A stretch of 64,000 nt of DNA. Source: Austropuccinia psidii (lineage: Eukaryota; Basidiomycota; Pucciniomycetes; Pucciniales; Sphaerophragmiaceae). The stretch lies in contig JALGQZ010000005.1 of assembly GCA_023105745.1 (NCBI GenBank), positions 64,222,019 through 64,286,018 on the forward strand, given 5' to 3'. Both the position numbers and the translations under genes were made by a program. Every line of letters begins with the position of its first letter. The first letter of the stretch is position 1. Below the pieces are notes generated by a model that saw nothing but the letters and a program-made list of their open reading frames with translations, was not told where the DNA came from and made no database searches. This document shows, piece by piece, positions 21,401-34,562 of this stretch.

Positions 21401-23219
21401 TTTAATAACAGTAATTCATTTTTTATTGTTTAAAAAACCAAATTCCTGTCTTTTATTGTCTCCTATGGTAAAATATCTGTCTTTCAGGTTAGAAATATCT
21501 ATACCATAGATGCACAAGTAATCATTTCCAAGTATAAAATGGTTACTAATACAGTTTTCCATTACTACAAACTCTACTTTCACTCTTATGAATTAGGAAG
21601 GATGAGGAAAAATTAATGTTAAGTCAATTATTCCAAGGGGCTTCATCCTCTCACTTTCACTACTGAATTTTACCCTTTGTATTGGTATAATTGTTTCTTC
21701 CTAATCTGGTATAAATGTTTGCAAAAAACTTTTACCAACACAGGTGCAGTATTCTCCTGTATATTGGTTTACTTTTCCCTCTTGGTTCACTACCATAACA
21801 ATACTTAAAATTGACTTTAAAGCTATATATCCATCCCTTTTGCAGTTTGGGTTCTATGAAGTTTGGCATCCTGTATATTTGTGGGGGTTGTATCAGATGT
21901 TCCAACTTGTGGTAAGTTTGAGTTTAAATCTAGTACTTCATATATCAAGTCAATATTATTACTTTGTGAATTGGTTATATTGATTTAATCACTTTCAGAA
22001 GTTTATGACTCTTTAGTTTCTTTTTCAGAATCAGCGTCATATTTTTTTTATCATTATGTTCTTCTGTTTCCACAATTTTATTTCTTTTTGCCTTTTTGAG
22101 GCGATTATTGGATAGGTGTCTAATACTACCACATTTATGGGATTTTATTTGCTCATTAGTGTGGGATGTCTTGGGTTTGGAAGGTTCTCTTGGTATTTCT
22201 TTCTTAATAAATGGTTTATTTGGACTATTAATATCCAATTTTTTCCATTTTCTGCCAGTTTTGGTTCTTGTCACTATTTCTTCCAGTGAGTTAATATACT
22301 ACTCTGTGAAATATGGCTCTATGCACCTGCTTCTCAGTGCATGTTTCAGCTCTCCTCCACATCTTTTAATTATCCTCATGTGCCCCATTTTTTGTGACAT
22401 TTCTGGGTACAGTGCATTTAATCTTTAAACTTTTTCCAAGAACCAACTTAAGGGTTTATCCTTATCTGGGTTAAAGAAGGAATTTTCAAAAGCATTTTCT
22501 ATTTTGTACCTCCATGAATCATTTTCACACTTGGTGATTATTTCATTTTTTCACCAGGACCAGTTTTTTTCCATTTTTTGTCTTATGCCGTAATACCATC
22601 TTTTTGCAGATTTTGGAAATAATGAATGTGATCTTGCAGTGATTAATCCATCTATTATGGAATGATACTCATGCAACATGTCAATTGTCTTAATAAATGA
22701 CATATTGTCATATTCACCTTCACCTGTTAATGTTGGCCATTAGTTAAGCTGAGGTGCTGTTTTCATTAAGACTTGATTGTTGTCTTGATGACTTAAGTCT
22801 GAGATTAAGGGATTTGTTATTTCCTCTTTTGGCTTAATAGGAATTCTTATGTGAGAAAATGGGGTTCATAACTTTGGCATATTTATATTTTCCTCATTTA
22901 TTTTATCCATTTTCTTGGTGATAAGTCTTATTTCACTTTGAATGTCATCTTTAAGATTCATCCCTGATACATCCCTTTTTTCTACATAGTCTAGAAGTAA
23001 TTTTTGGTGTGATGAAGTATTTTGCTCACATTTTTCAACAGAAATATTTAATTTATTCAATTTTTCTGTCAGGTTTTCAATACTATGGTCATAATTGATG
23101 ATAAATTTTTTTCTTTGCTTTCTCTTATGTATTTATACAATTATTGTTTTCCTTGTATTAAATTCTGTGTATTGTCAAGTAAGCCTCTTGGTTTGTTATT
23201 TTCAACCAAAAATTCTATG
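21401..23219 (-). pseudogene. Outer gamma element: gag C-terminal part and protease region, decayed
   Basis: The zinc knuckle at about 22150-22110 is damaged: SHKCGSIRHLSNNRLKK keeps one Cys and the His, but lacks the first and last Cys of the CCHC pattern seen in the inner copy. The frame 23060-22866 encodes the coiled-coil gag segment (VEKCEQNTSSHQKLLLDYVE, IQSEIRLITKKMDKI). Homology to the inner copy stops abruptly at about 23219, where an unrelated junction begins. Confidence 0.75.
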
Positions 23220-23625
23220 CCCAAACACATCCAGATACAACATGTCCCAGTGCTTTTATCTCACTATATGCAAAATGACATTTTTTCAAGGAAATTTTCA
23301 TATTTACTTGTACTATCTTTGGAAAGACTCTTTATAGTCTTTTTAAGTGATTTGACAAAGTTTCTGAGAAAACTATAATATGATCGATGAAGATAATTCA
23401 AGCTCCTTCTGATAATTCTTCAGGAAGTATGGTATTCAACATTCCTTGACAATGGAAAAGTGCATTTTTTATACCAAAAGGAATTCTTAGGTATTCATAT
23501 ATGCCACAATGGACTATTATTATTAGTAGTTTTCTGGCATTATCTGTTAAGAAATTTTGATCAAGACCCTATAGAGCATCCATTGCTGTAATGAATTTAG
23601 TGTTTCATTATTATGTTATCCAAAA
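23219..23625 (-). pseudogene. Extra reverse transcriptase fragment joined to gag
   Basis: Starting at TGCCCAAACACATCCAGATA this block repeats the RT-coding stretch at about 20545-20930 at roughly 90% identity by eye, including CTTCAGGAAGTATGG and CACAATGGACTATTATT. It sits in the same orientation and directly abuts the gag segment. In an intact element RT lies over 2 kb away from this gag position, so this is a rearrangement or the edge of a second truncated copy. Confidence 0.75.
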
Positions 23626-26600
23626 ACAGAATTAATCTTGATTTCTGGAAATAAAACTAAAATTAAGATATATCATTCCCTTCTTTACACATTGGGAATT
23701 ATTTCTGTAACTCTTTTGTATATATTAGATCCAAAACAAAGATCTCCTAAAAAAACTGATCAAGTTTTTTTGTCTTATCCTTCAAATAAAATATCTTTTT
23801 CAAATTTGAGACCAAATATCATTCCCATTTTCTCAAAATTCAAGATTCAATCATTTCCACACCTTTTCCCATTATGGGAATAACTGGAGACCTCTTATGA
23901 CCAAGAAAATATTGCTTCCAATCTCAAATGAAATTCAATATATCCACACATTTCAAAATAAGCTAATTAATGGAAATATATCATGAAATGCTATATAGTT
24001 TATACAAATGCTATTGAGAAGAGAAAAAATAATCATATTCTACTGTGGTGGGGGAATAAAATTTAACTTGGGCTCTCAATATTTTATTTCCTAGAGAAAA
24101 ATCCGCAGTCCTATATTTTCTTTCCAGATCAGAAAAATGTTAATAATTAATAACCATTCATCAAAATAACATCTTAAGAAGGAATCTTTGCCTTATATAT
24201 TCCAATTCTCTATATGGAAGAAAATATTTTGACTTTAAGGTATGTACTAAGCATCTATAGCTTAAAAATAAGGAATCAATATCCATGATTTTGTAAATCC
24301 TGGAATCTCAAAGAGGGAAATCCTTCATTCAAAGAAAATTACAACTCATGAAATCACTATTAAAATTTCTCATACTTATTTTTTCCCAAAAAAGTATTTG
24401 TTTCAATCTAATCCTTGAAGTTGGGTTTGAAATCTATTTCATATTGTCACCTTTTTACTATTAATAATCTTATTACCATTGTAACATTTCATGGTGCACA
24501 ATTAAAATCTTCAATATTTGAAGCAAACTTATCAAGGTGAAAAACTTCTTGAAAACATTTATAGACTTTTATATCAATATTCCAATCTAATTGGAAACAA
24601 AAACATTAATTCTTCTGTCAAAATGAATTTTCACTATGGAAAATGCATAACTTTTCTAGGTTTTAGGACTGAATTGAGAGCTTCATAACAATAATCAAAT
24701 ACAAAAATCTCATTTAGTGGTCGGAATAATATACTTAGTCTCAAAGATCCCTGCAATTTGTAGCTTCTAATGAGATATTAATCATAATAATCATTTTCCA
24801 AAACCCACAGGGACCATATCCTGATCAATATAATAATATCCAATTGGTGGTAAAACTGATATTTTTTCAATAAGCTCATTTCAGCTTGGAATTTAAGATA
24901 TTTTTCACATGTTATTTATTTCTTCAACCTGAAAGGTCTAACACATGATTCTTCCAAGAAACAAAATCCCAGATCTTTTTAAGGATTGGTACCCTTTGAG
25001 TGTAACTTATAAGCAGACATTTTTTAATAAGGTTTTATTCTTCCTTCTAAAAATAAAAAACATATTCAAGTTTATCAATTTAAATATTCATGTAGGTTTA
25101 TAGATTTAGCAAGCTATAAAAAAAGGCAATACTCAAAATCTTAATCCCTGCAAAAGGGAAGTGGAAAGGAGTTTTATAATCAAATAGTGAAGTCAGAATC
25201 CTTAAATGACTCCTTTAATTTAGAAATTTAATGCATAATTTTCAAACCTCATCTGTATATAAATTTATTTCTATTTCCTAATTATTAGTTGGTACTAGCT
25301 TTTGATTGGACAGTTTTTCATCTACTATTAATTCAGTCAATTCATATGCAAAACTCAAATATGTACAAAACAAATATAATTTTCTTTCTTTCTTCCAAAA
25401 TAACTTCTATTGATTTCTTCAAAAATTGGAGCATGAAAGATGAAAGGTTGGATTATCATCATAAGTAATTGTTTCATAAAAAAGTATGTTCCCATAAAGG
25501 AGAAATTCCAACTTTCCCTTAAAGAAATTCTGCTTTTTTTGACATTTTGTTACTAAAATGGAAAAGATGAAAAAGAATATCACAGTAGTAGTATATGGCC
25601 TTTTTTGTTTTTATTTATTCAGAAAAACAATTCTCAAAGAAATTTAAGTAAATTTTCAAACCCATGTTTTTGGTTTTTCATGCCATGGAAATAAATATAA
25701 AATTATGATCACTATACTATCTAGCTTTAGAGATTAAAATAGCATTAATTCACAGGAGGCATCTTTGAAGTGGAATATTTCAAAATTTTTGATAACAGAA
25801 TATTGTAATAAATGTCTATTTACATTCTTGGAATCTGATAAAAATTGCTTATCTCAATAAAAAAAATAAGTGTGAATTCTCCAGCTAACAATTCATAAAA
25901 TATCAGGGTATCCTTTGAGATTTACTTAGGAATTTTTAAATGAACTGGTAAAAGGTCAAATTTTCTGTTCATATTGGAAAACAATCATGACTCCAGAAGT
26001 GATAATATTAGAAATTGGCTCCTGAAAACCTTTCTGTGGTGGTATTTTGTTTTTTTAGAAATACAAATACAATACATTTTAACCTTCATTCAAAATTGCC
26101 CCAAAAATTTGTTCAACCCACATGCACTGGCCATGTTATGGTCCAGTTAGACATAAGCTGGATAAAAGATTAATTAAAAGTTAAATTGTATTGTAAACTC
26201 CTGAATTGAAAAAACACTAAGAGTCAATTTGAATTTATTGATTCAGATCACTGACAAATAACACCTATTAAAATATTTTAAATAAAAATCCTCTATCAAA
26301 TTTTCAATCATTTTGATAAAACTTATATAATTGGCCTTTGAGTCTTTTTACATGTCTTATGATGATTATGGAATTTCAATATGTATTCCAAATTCAATCT
26401 TAAATTCAATATATTTCAATCCACAGGAATTTATTGCATCCAAACCAATTTTTTTGATACATGGAACAACTTCTAAATAACCATGCTACCTCATGCATCT
26501 ATACTATTTTCCAAACGTTTTTAATTAATTTTATCTTAATTACACTGTTTTCATTTTCCCCTTCTCTAATTTTCTGTTACAATATTTTCATATTTAATCA

Positions 26601-28683
26601 ACAAAACTGCAATAATTTTGATCTTTGTAATTTGGGAATGGCTTTTATGACTATTTACTTAATTTTTTCAAATTATTATTCTCTTATTCTCTTATGCTTT
26701 GCTTCATTTTTGTATTTGTGGCATACTTCAATTATTCATTTGATTTGATTGCCTCATAATTTCTTTCTTTCTTTTTGATTTTTCATTTTGAGTCAGTTTC
26801 TGTAACTTTTTTCTATTATTATCTCAATGTTTTTTGGATTTTGAATTCTTTTGAATTTCTTTTTATGTTGTTTTTTATTTGTTTGAACTTTTTTGAATTT
26901 TTTTTAAATTTCTAAATTTTGATATATTTCTTTTCATTTGTAATTATATCAAGTTTTTTGTTTTAATTTGGTTGATTTGTTTTTTTTGATCTTTAATGTT
27001 TTCTTTTGTAATTTGTAATTTTTTGATTTTTTTTTAATTTTTAATTTTCTTGAATTTTTTTTATCTTTTTATTTTTATTTTCTTTAAATTTATTTTTTTG
27101 ATGGGTGCAGATACTCCAAATTTGGTATATCTTCACCCATGAAAAAAAGATCAAATTCAAAAGAAATTTATACTTGAATTTTTCTCAAAAAAAAACAATA
27201 AAATTGAAAGAAAAGTTCAAATCCAAAAAAATAAACCAAAGTTGAAATTAAAAAAACATCCATATTCAAAAAGAACTGATCAAAGAATATAAAAAAAATG
27301 AGAATGGATAAAATGAAATAAAACACTAAAGAAATTTTTCTTTCTTGAAATAAAAAACAAATGTGATAAAATAACAAAATACAAAAATATCAATCGAAAA
27401 AAAAAGTTAGAATATTCTTAAAACATTATAAAAATAAAAAATATAAAAAATATAAAACAACATTTAAAAAATTGAAAAAAGTCAATTTTTTGAAATCATT
27501 AAGAAATAAGTTGGTATAAATATCAGGTAAACCCATTGCTATGAAAAATAAGAGAGAATTGAAATTTGAAAAAGAAATGTGATTTTTTACTTTTGAAGAA
27601 ACCCACTCATGTTTATTATTTGCACTTTTTCTAGAAACAATAATATTTGAGCTAAAAAAAATAATTCAAAAGAGAAAATTAACATTAATGGCAATAAATA
27701 ACTGATATGAGAGGTGAAGAGGTTGAACCAGAAATGGGAACCATAAAAATCCATACTTGTATTGTTTGTAAACTTGTGTATAGAAAACTTTGAGAAAGTG
27801 AATTGAATGTGAAGGAGAAGAGGTATCCAAAACACCACATAGAAATTTGAAAAAAGAATCAACTTAGCCTACATAAGTAACATTGTTATTTCTTTTAAAA
27901 ATCATCAACCTCAAAACACTGGTAAATTTAAGCTGAAAGATACCTTGAATAATGCAAGTTTTGCAATACATTGACAAAAGCTTATGAAGCTTGAAAAATA
28001 GAATTTGATGAGTATTTTAAATAATAAGAAGAAGAGTATGAATATTCAAAAGAAAGTATATTAATACATATTTAGAAATATAAATGGCTAGGAATTAAGT
28101 TTCAAACACTTGTGAAAGACTTTTATTGACATAAATATGGGATATTTATTAATGAGTGATAAGAAAGAAAAAGTTTATATATCAATAAAAGATTAAATAA
28201 TTTCCCTAGAAATTTCAAAAGTTTTACAAAGTATGTAAGAGGATTTAAAAAATGATATGGTAGAAAATCTGTCTGGATAATTTTTCAGTTTTTCTTTTAA
28301 TAACAGTCAAAAGTTAATGTTTTGGTAGTGGTTGCACATGTAAAGTGAGGTTATTATTTCAAACAAGAGGAAAAATGCAATTAATGTGAGTATTCTAAAC
28401 AGAATTAACAAAGAGAGGTTTCTTTTCCTGCTCAAAATGATTTTCATTCAAGACCCCCTTCAAGGAATGAATAGTGAGCATGACATGTATAAGGACACAA
28501 ACAAATAGCATTAAAAATCCATAATATTTTATTTTAATAGAGTTACATTCTTAATTTCCAAATATGTAGCTGAAAGTATCTGAAAAAATAATTCAAGGTT
28601 AGAACCAAGACTGAGACCCAGAATGAAAGCAGGTTGGACCTGTAACCCCACTGGTGGGGGTAGCTTCTTTTCACAGTGAATTT
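23626..28683. other. Foreign block interrupting gag of the outer gamma element; no gene recognised
   Basis: About 5 kb of AT-rich sequence separates two gag parts that are adjacent in the inner copy (equivalent to about 37370 and 37450). I see no convincing coding region. The right half holds a T-rich stretch (about 26510-27100), a central 40-bp palindrome (27101-27140) and an A-rich stretch (27141-27500). It is probably one or more inserted elements, but I find no matching terminal repeats or target duplication by eye. Confidence 0.5.
27101..27140. repeat. 40-bp palindrome at a T-rich/A-rich composition switch
   Basis: ATGGGTGCAGATACTCCAAA is followed immediately by TTTGGTATATCTTCACCCAT; 17 of 20 positions pair with no spacer. 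Upstream about 600 bp are strongly T-rich and downstream about 350 bp are A-rich, so the palindrome is the mirror point. Confidence 0.8.
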
Positions 28684-30126
28684 GTTTTAAAGATAATAAA
28701 ACTACTATTTATTTCTTTTAAAGATAATAAACTATTTTGAATTTCTGTTAAGTTATTGAAAACATCAGGAGACAGAGTTATTTCTTTGGTAAATGGGGTT
28801 GTCTCATTCTTTGCTACTATTTATCCTTGAATTCCATCAAGGCTCTGGCCATGTTGAAGACATTATCCATGGCATCCTTTTGAATTTCTAGGATCCTTTA
28901 ACTTGGGGAAAACTTTTTCCTACAATTATTTTTGTTTTTCTTTTTCCCCTCTTTGGAAGGTTGGCTGACTTGTGGCTTGCTGGTAGAAGCCACTGGGGCT
29001 TCTTCCTTGCTTTCATCCCTCTTTTTGGCATTTTACTCTGTTATATTTTTGATTTGGGGTTTGATGACAGTGGATTTCATCCATTGGATTATTTCACCAT
29101 TTCCTCCTCTTTGAGCAACTTTTTGAGAATACACAAGGAGCTCATTACTCCTTGGTGGATTTGTGGCAAAATTTCCCAATCCTTGTCCTTGTATACCATG
29201 TAATACTGCTTGTAATGGCTAATATATCTGTCTGTTTGAGCCCTCTAAATCTTCTTTGTCTCTGTTGAATTACTAATACTTAGTTCCAACTCTGGTTCAG
29301 AGATTATAGGCATTTCTGGGACTTGCCTTTGGGATGTGGCACTTCCTTGTGTGGATTTTTTCTTTTCTTTTCCACTTATTATTCCACATCCATCCGATTG
29401 GATGGAGTATTGGGATCCTCATCTAGTTGTCATATCAAAAAAACAAGAGATAAAAATATTTCAGAAAAAGAAAAAGTCTTTTTATGGCAATTTAAGAAAG
29501 GTACTCACATTCAGAGTCCTGAACAGTGGGTCCTGTAAAAACTAATTTCTTAGCTTTCCTTTTCTTATTGACAACTGGTGTTGTAGAACTTGTACAAGTT
29601 TCTTACACCAATGTTTCAATAGTGGTCTAATGGTCCTGTGTTGGGTTGTCTGCAGACACTAAAAAAGACAAATAAATATAAGTATTTTTAATAAGAATGT
29701 TATTTTTGGGTAGATAGAGAAATTTCCACATAAAGGTTGCTTTTATATATTTTTTAAATAAATGAAACGCATAAAAGAAATCAAGAAAATGATTTTTTAT
29801 TCAATTTGTATTTTGATTGTGAAAGAATAAAAAAAATTAATATGATTTTTTTTCAAATTAAATTATAATATGAATTTATTTTTTATTTACAAATATCTTT
29901 TTTAATAACCAGAGTCACTCAAATAAAGTTATTGCAAGTCTAAGGATGTGAAAAACCATTTGTAAGACAGTACAATTTCTTTCGAAATGCCTCAGTAGCC
30001 TTTAAAATTAATAAATATGACAATATTAGATAATTTTATAATGAAAGATATAATTTACTATTGGATAAGCCCAATGCGAATATTTTTAAAGGTCTTTTAA
30101 GTAAATATCATGGCCAGGCCCCCAAA
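28684..30126 (-). pseudogene. Outer gamma element: gag N-terminal region and 5' leader
   Basis: This block aligns with 37450-38964 of the inner copy in the same order: TTATTTCTTTGGTAAATG, the ATTCCATCAAGG-CTGGCCA block, TCCTTGGTGGATTTGTGGCA, CCCAATCCTTGTCCTTGTA, and finally the leader with GTAAGACAGTACAATT and GGCCAGGCCCCCAAA next to the LTR. It is broken by stops. The sequence next to the LTR, read on minus as TGGGGGCCTGGCC, is identical in the inner copy and is a candidate primer-binding site. Confidence 0.8.
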
Positions 30127-30424
30127 TGTAAGGCTTAACTATGAAACACTAAGTAAATATTAATAATATTTTACTTATTTTACTCTGAATGTCCTTATTA
30201 AAATAATGCATAAGATTAAAAATAATCATAATAACAAAGAAGTATTATAATTATGGCATAAAAATATGTATATGATTTGAAAAAATAAAATGATGTAATA
30301 AAAATAAATATATTAACATTTGATACTTAATATATTTATGGAAATTTATTATTGTTACCAAAAAATAATAAATGTGTAAGAGATTCTTATTTGATAAGAA
30401 AAATAAATTTATCAAAATAATATT
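30127..30424 (-). mobile_element. 5' LTR of the outer gamma element, part 1 (distal 298 bp)
   Basis: Plus-strand start TGTAAGGCTTAACTATGAAA is the LTR terminus. Homology to the other gamma LTRs runs to 30424, where the inner element begins. The LTR resumes at 40897. Together the parts total about 1786 bp, similar to its partner LTR (1810 bp). Confidence 0.85.
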
Positions 30425-32344
30425 TGTAAAGTTTGACTATGAAACAATAAGTAAAAATTACTAATATTTCACTTATTGTACTCTGCATGCCATGATAAAC
30501 AAAATAAATAGGATAAAAATCCTTATAATAATAAAGATTCACTATAGTTATGGTGTAAAAATAATTATATTATTAAATAAATATAATAATATAATTTATA
30601 TTATAAAAGAATAATATAATAAAGGAAAATATTTAAAAGCTCTTTATTATTGTTACCAACAAAGAATAAAGGCATGAAAAACTGTTTTTTATTAATGAAA
30701 ACAATCAATAACAATAACACTACAAATATTAAAGCTATATATTAATATAAATACTATTCATATTAATTAAAGAGTTATTAATAGTAATAATGCAGAGAAA
30801 TTATTATAATAAGAGAAAATAACCTACTCTTAAGACTTGATATAATAATTTTGAAAGATTTTGAGCCAAATAATGTAAATAAAACTTATTTAAATTGTTC
30901 TTACAAATAAAATAAAAGAAAAGAAATTACAAATACTCTTGATTTTATGTGGAAATAAGATTTTTAAGAGAATTATAACAAAAAAAAAGGAAAAATTGGA
31001 GTAATCACATCAAGATTATCTTTGGTCTCTGATAATATAGAAGATTTATATATAAAGAATAAAGATTTCAACTTTTGATTCATCTGGGGGAAATAGAGTA
31101 AAAAGAGCTCTATTTATAGTGAATTCTTCCCTTCTAGAGTCCAGTAGACTTCTAGTAGACCTGTACAGATGGTATCCACTGGAAATGATCAGTATGTTAA
31201 TGTTTAGTGATGATTACATCACGATAGAACCATCTTATCTCACTATTATGCCATTATTTAGAGTTATCACTATAAATCTATGTTTGATGACATCATAGGC
31301 TTGGAAGAGGCCTAAGTTTTGTGGATTTTATTAGTATTCATAATAATCTAATAGAATTCACCGGTTTCGTCACTTATATAACTGTTCAACTTAAAATAAG
31401 ATTACAGTGAGTGATCATAAATGATCAATTTTAAGCTTAAACTTGGATCATTAATCACTTTGAATTTATACACGCTACAGCTATTCTGAGAGTTAATTCT
31501 GATAAAATGGCATGTCCTTATTGAAATTCCCAGAGCATATCATTACATCATCAAAACTTTATTTTTGATTTTTTTTCTTGCATCTCATCCTTTCTATCAA
31601 AATTAAATATTTTAAACTTCAAACCTTGATTTCAAGGGGTTTAACTTGAATATTATGATACAAAATACATCATACTCCATGTATGAACTAGTATAATCTG
31701 AATATCCACTTTGTCTTAAGTTTGGATGACTTTCACAACAAAGTGGTCAACAGCCCCAGTAATTTTGTTCAATAAACCCTTACAGGTTATAACCTTGTTT
31801 ATAACCTATCAAATAAAGTCCATATCTGTGTTCTTACAATAATTACATGGTGACTTTATTTTGGTTTAACTCTCTAAAATGTATATTCTAAGAGATATCA
31901 GCTAAAACCCATGAATGTATGCATTGACCAAAAAAGTGCATATATTCAGCTTAATTCCTTAAGTATTGACTTTGGAGATTGTCATAAAATTGTTTTATGT
32001 GTAGTATTTCATGGGGAATAGGAGGGTCATATTTATTTCACATGTTGTTGCATTGGTGTCTGAGTTAAATAAGATTTTATGTCTTTTTTAGGGTATTATT
32101 ACTTATTATTAAGTAATTATTGACTTTACAGATATGCCATAAAAATGATATATGTGTATTTTACCATGAGGAATCTGATGATGTAGTTTATTTAAAATGT
32201 TGACTAATTAGATTCTGAGTTCATTCAAAGTTTATACCTATTTATGGCATTTTCACTGGTTTGAAGATGATTATTAAGAGTATAATTATTATAAAGTTTT
32301 TCTTGTGACCTTTTTGGATATGTGGTCATATCTCAAAGGATCCA
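30425..32344 (-). mobile_element. 3' LTR of the inner gamma element
   Basis: The left end is TGTAAAGTTTGACTATGAAA and the right end near 32344 (GGATCCA) corresponds to the GGCTCACA terminus of other copies. Length is about 1920 bp. Just inside, the minus strand reads GGTGGGAA, a likely polypurine tract. Confidence 0.85.
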
Positions 32345-32936
32345 TTCCCACCACTAAGAAAGATTGTACCACAATCTGATATATTAATTAGGGTATCATC
32401 CACTGTCCTAACTCTTCAATAGACTTTGTTAGTCTTGAAGTTCCATAATGCTCAATTTTCTATTCTTCAGGTTTTCTTTCACGTATGAACCTTCTTCATA
32501 GTTTGTCAGAATTTGTTATATCTTTTTAAAGTAGCCATTCATCTTTTTGAGTTGGGTTTCTATACCTTACAAGGTATTCCATTTCTTTTTGTTTTCTTGT
32601 CCTTCTTTCTTTAAGGACTTTCACAATTTTCTTTTCTTCTCCTTCCTCTAAAGGGGGAATTTCAAGTGGGGGTGTATTTCTTAATGGAAATAATTCTTTG
32701 TCACTTGAGCTGTAAGGTCTTATCAGATTTACAGGGAAAGCTGGGTGTTTGTTCATTAATTCACCTGTGAGCTCTAGTTTCACAGCATTAGGTCCATGTA
32801 GTCTATTTATCATAAATGTTCCTGCAAAGGAATCTTTCAATTTCTTTGGGCCTTTTATATTATTGAAATTTAGAGTTGACAATAAGAACAAGTCTCCCAT
32901 TTTGAATTCAGGTGTTTTATGGCTTTTATCCCATCC
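32345..32936 (-). pseudogene. Inner gamma element: integrase C-terminal and chromodomain-like region
   Basis: The frame 32900-32526 encodes a GPY-like region (STLNFNNIKGPKKLKDSFAG, then INRLHGPNAVKLELTGELM), the HPAFPVNLIRPYSSSDKELF linker, and a chromo-like end (KVLKERRTRKQ, YLVRYRNPTQKDEWLL). Such domains help target integration to chromatin. Sequence downstream of 32526 to the LTR has stops. Confidence 0.8.
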
Positions 32937-33870
32937 TTATTTTGCATATTTGAAAGAATCTTGCATAAATCTGTTTTCATGGTGTCTTGCTTTGTCAAGT
33001 ATTAATTTGAAACTACTTGCTGTTGGGTGAAGATCAACTAAGTCCTTTTTGAGGGTATCATAAGAAATTCTTGGATTCCAGCCTTTTTCTAGCATTGCTG
33101 GTGTTTTGCCAGTTGAAGAATGGATTGATGTTCTATATGCTAGTTCAAGGTCTGGTATCAATGTACACCAATCATGGGTAAAACCATCAGAATATTTGAG
33201 TTCCAGTCCATAAGCACAGACTCTCCTGATCATGTCTTCTAAGGTCTGTATCATTCTTTCTGCTAGACCATCAGTTTGGGGGTGGTAAGCTGTTGAGAAT
33301 GATAATTCTTTTCTAAACAGGTTATGGAGGTTTGTCCATAATGCTGAAGTGAATTTTGGGTCTCTATCACTTATGATATTCTGGAATAAGCCTGTGTGGC
33401 TTATATCTTTATTCAATATCATTATGGCTGTGTCCATAGCTGTGTAATCCTTGTGACATGAAAAAAATTGGAGTTTTGCTGTATCTGTCAACTAGTACTA
33501 GGCATGCATTGTAACTTCTGTCTCCTCCTGGAGGTAAGGCTTTACCCAATCCACGTGAACTATATCCCAAGGGGATTTTGGTTCTTGGATTTGTATAATC
33601 ATTCCAAATTTCTACCCTGTGGCTCTGTTTGCATTCTGACATCTGTGACAGGTTTGGAAGTATTCTGCAACATCGTTCTTCTAATTTGGCCACCAAGAGC
33701 AGGTTTTTACACTCTCTAGTGTTCTGGCTTCTGAGAGATGTCCAGCTGCAACACTATCATGACATTCATGTAGTATAGTGTTTATCAAATTTCTATTTCT
33801 TAAAGCCATAACACATGTATGTTTAGTTCTATGATAGAGGATTTAATCAAGGAGGTGGAATATTCCTTCA
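32937..33870 (-). pseudogene. Inner gamma element: integrase (zinc-binding and catalytic core), frameshifted
   Basis: The core frame 33491-32937 holds IISDRDPKFTSALWTNLHNL (second Asp) and TDGLAERMIQTLEDMIRR (Glu). Frame 33696-33409 holds LPPGGDRSYNACLVLVDRYS, but a frameshift separates it from the first catalytic Asp, whose VHVDWVKA context is readable in another frame. The H2C2 zinc-binding region is readable only in pieces at 33700-33860 (RTKHTCVM, ECHDSVAAGHLS). Confidence 0.85.
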
Positions 33871-33934
33871 TCATATGCATTTTTCCATATTTCATCTAGT
33901 TTTGATGAAAGTGATGGGTCTTTACAGTATTTTA

Positions 33935-34558
33935 TTAGAAGTTGGAATAAGATATGACAGTTTTTGTCCATTTTATAGCTTTCTTAACTTGGTTCAAGAA
34001 TTTTGTGCCAATATCTGTGACACATATGCCTTCTACATGGTTCTCTTCCTGTGGTACCCATGCTGGATTTTCAGGTGTATTTGCCAGAGCCCATCTGCTA
34101 AGACCATCTGCATTTTTATGAATATTACCAGATTCATGAACTATAGTCATATTTACTCTATAATCTTGGATGGAAATTTGCCATCTTAGCATATTTCTAT
34201 TTGGAGTTTTCATATTTAATAGATATCTTACAGCATTGCAATCTGTAATGTCATCAAACAATGTTCCATCCAAATAATAGTGTAATTTTTCTAAAGCCCA
34301 CACTAAGCAGAGGCACTCCATTTGGCTTGCTCCATACCTTGTTTCTGTTTGCTTTATTTGTCTTGAAATGAAGCAAATTGGTCCTTCAACAGGTTTGCCA
34401 TTGATGAGTTGTGTCTGGTGTAGTGCAGCACCTAGACCTTCTCCACAAGCATCAATGCATAGTTTAAAGGGTAGTTTCCAATCTGGAATTAGAAGAAATG
34501 GGGCATTTGTTAAGGAATTTTTCAGTTCTTCATATGCATTGACTCTTTCTTCAGTCAT
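33935..34558 (-). pseudogene. Inner gamma element: RNase H domain
   Basis: The 207-codon frame retains [18 protein letters not shown] (first Asp), [15 protein letters not shown] (Glu) and [15 protein letters not shown] (third acidic residue), the usual retroviral RNase H order. It continues into [18 protein letters not shown], the tether to integrase. This is the best preserved domain of the copy. Confidence 0.85.
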
Positions 34559-34562
34559 TTAA

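Noticed and set aside
26461..26748. ORF resembling a hydrophobic membrane protein
   Set aside because: It lies in T-rich DNA, where Phe/Leu/Ile codons are expected by composition. No start context or homologous feature supports it.
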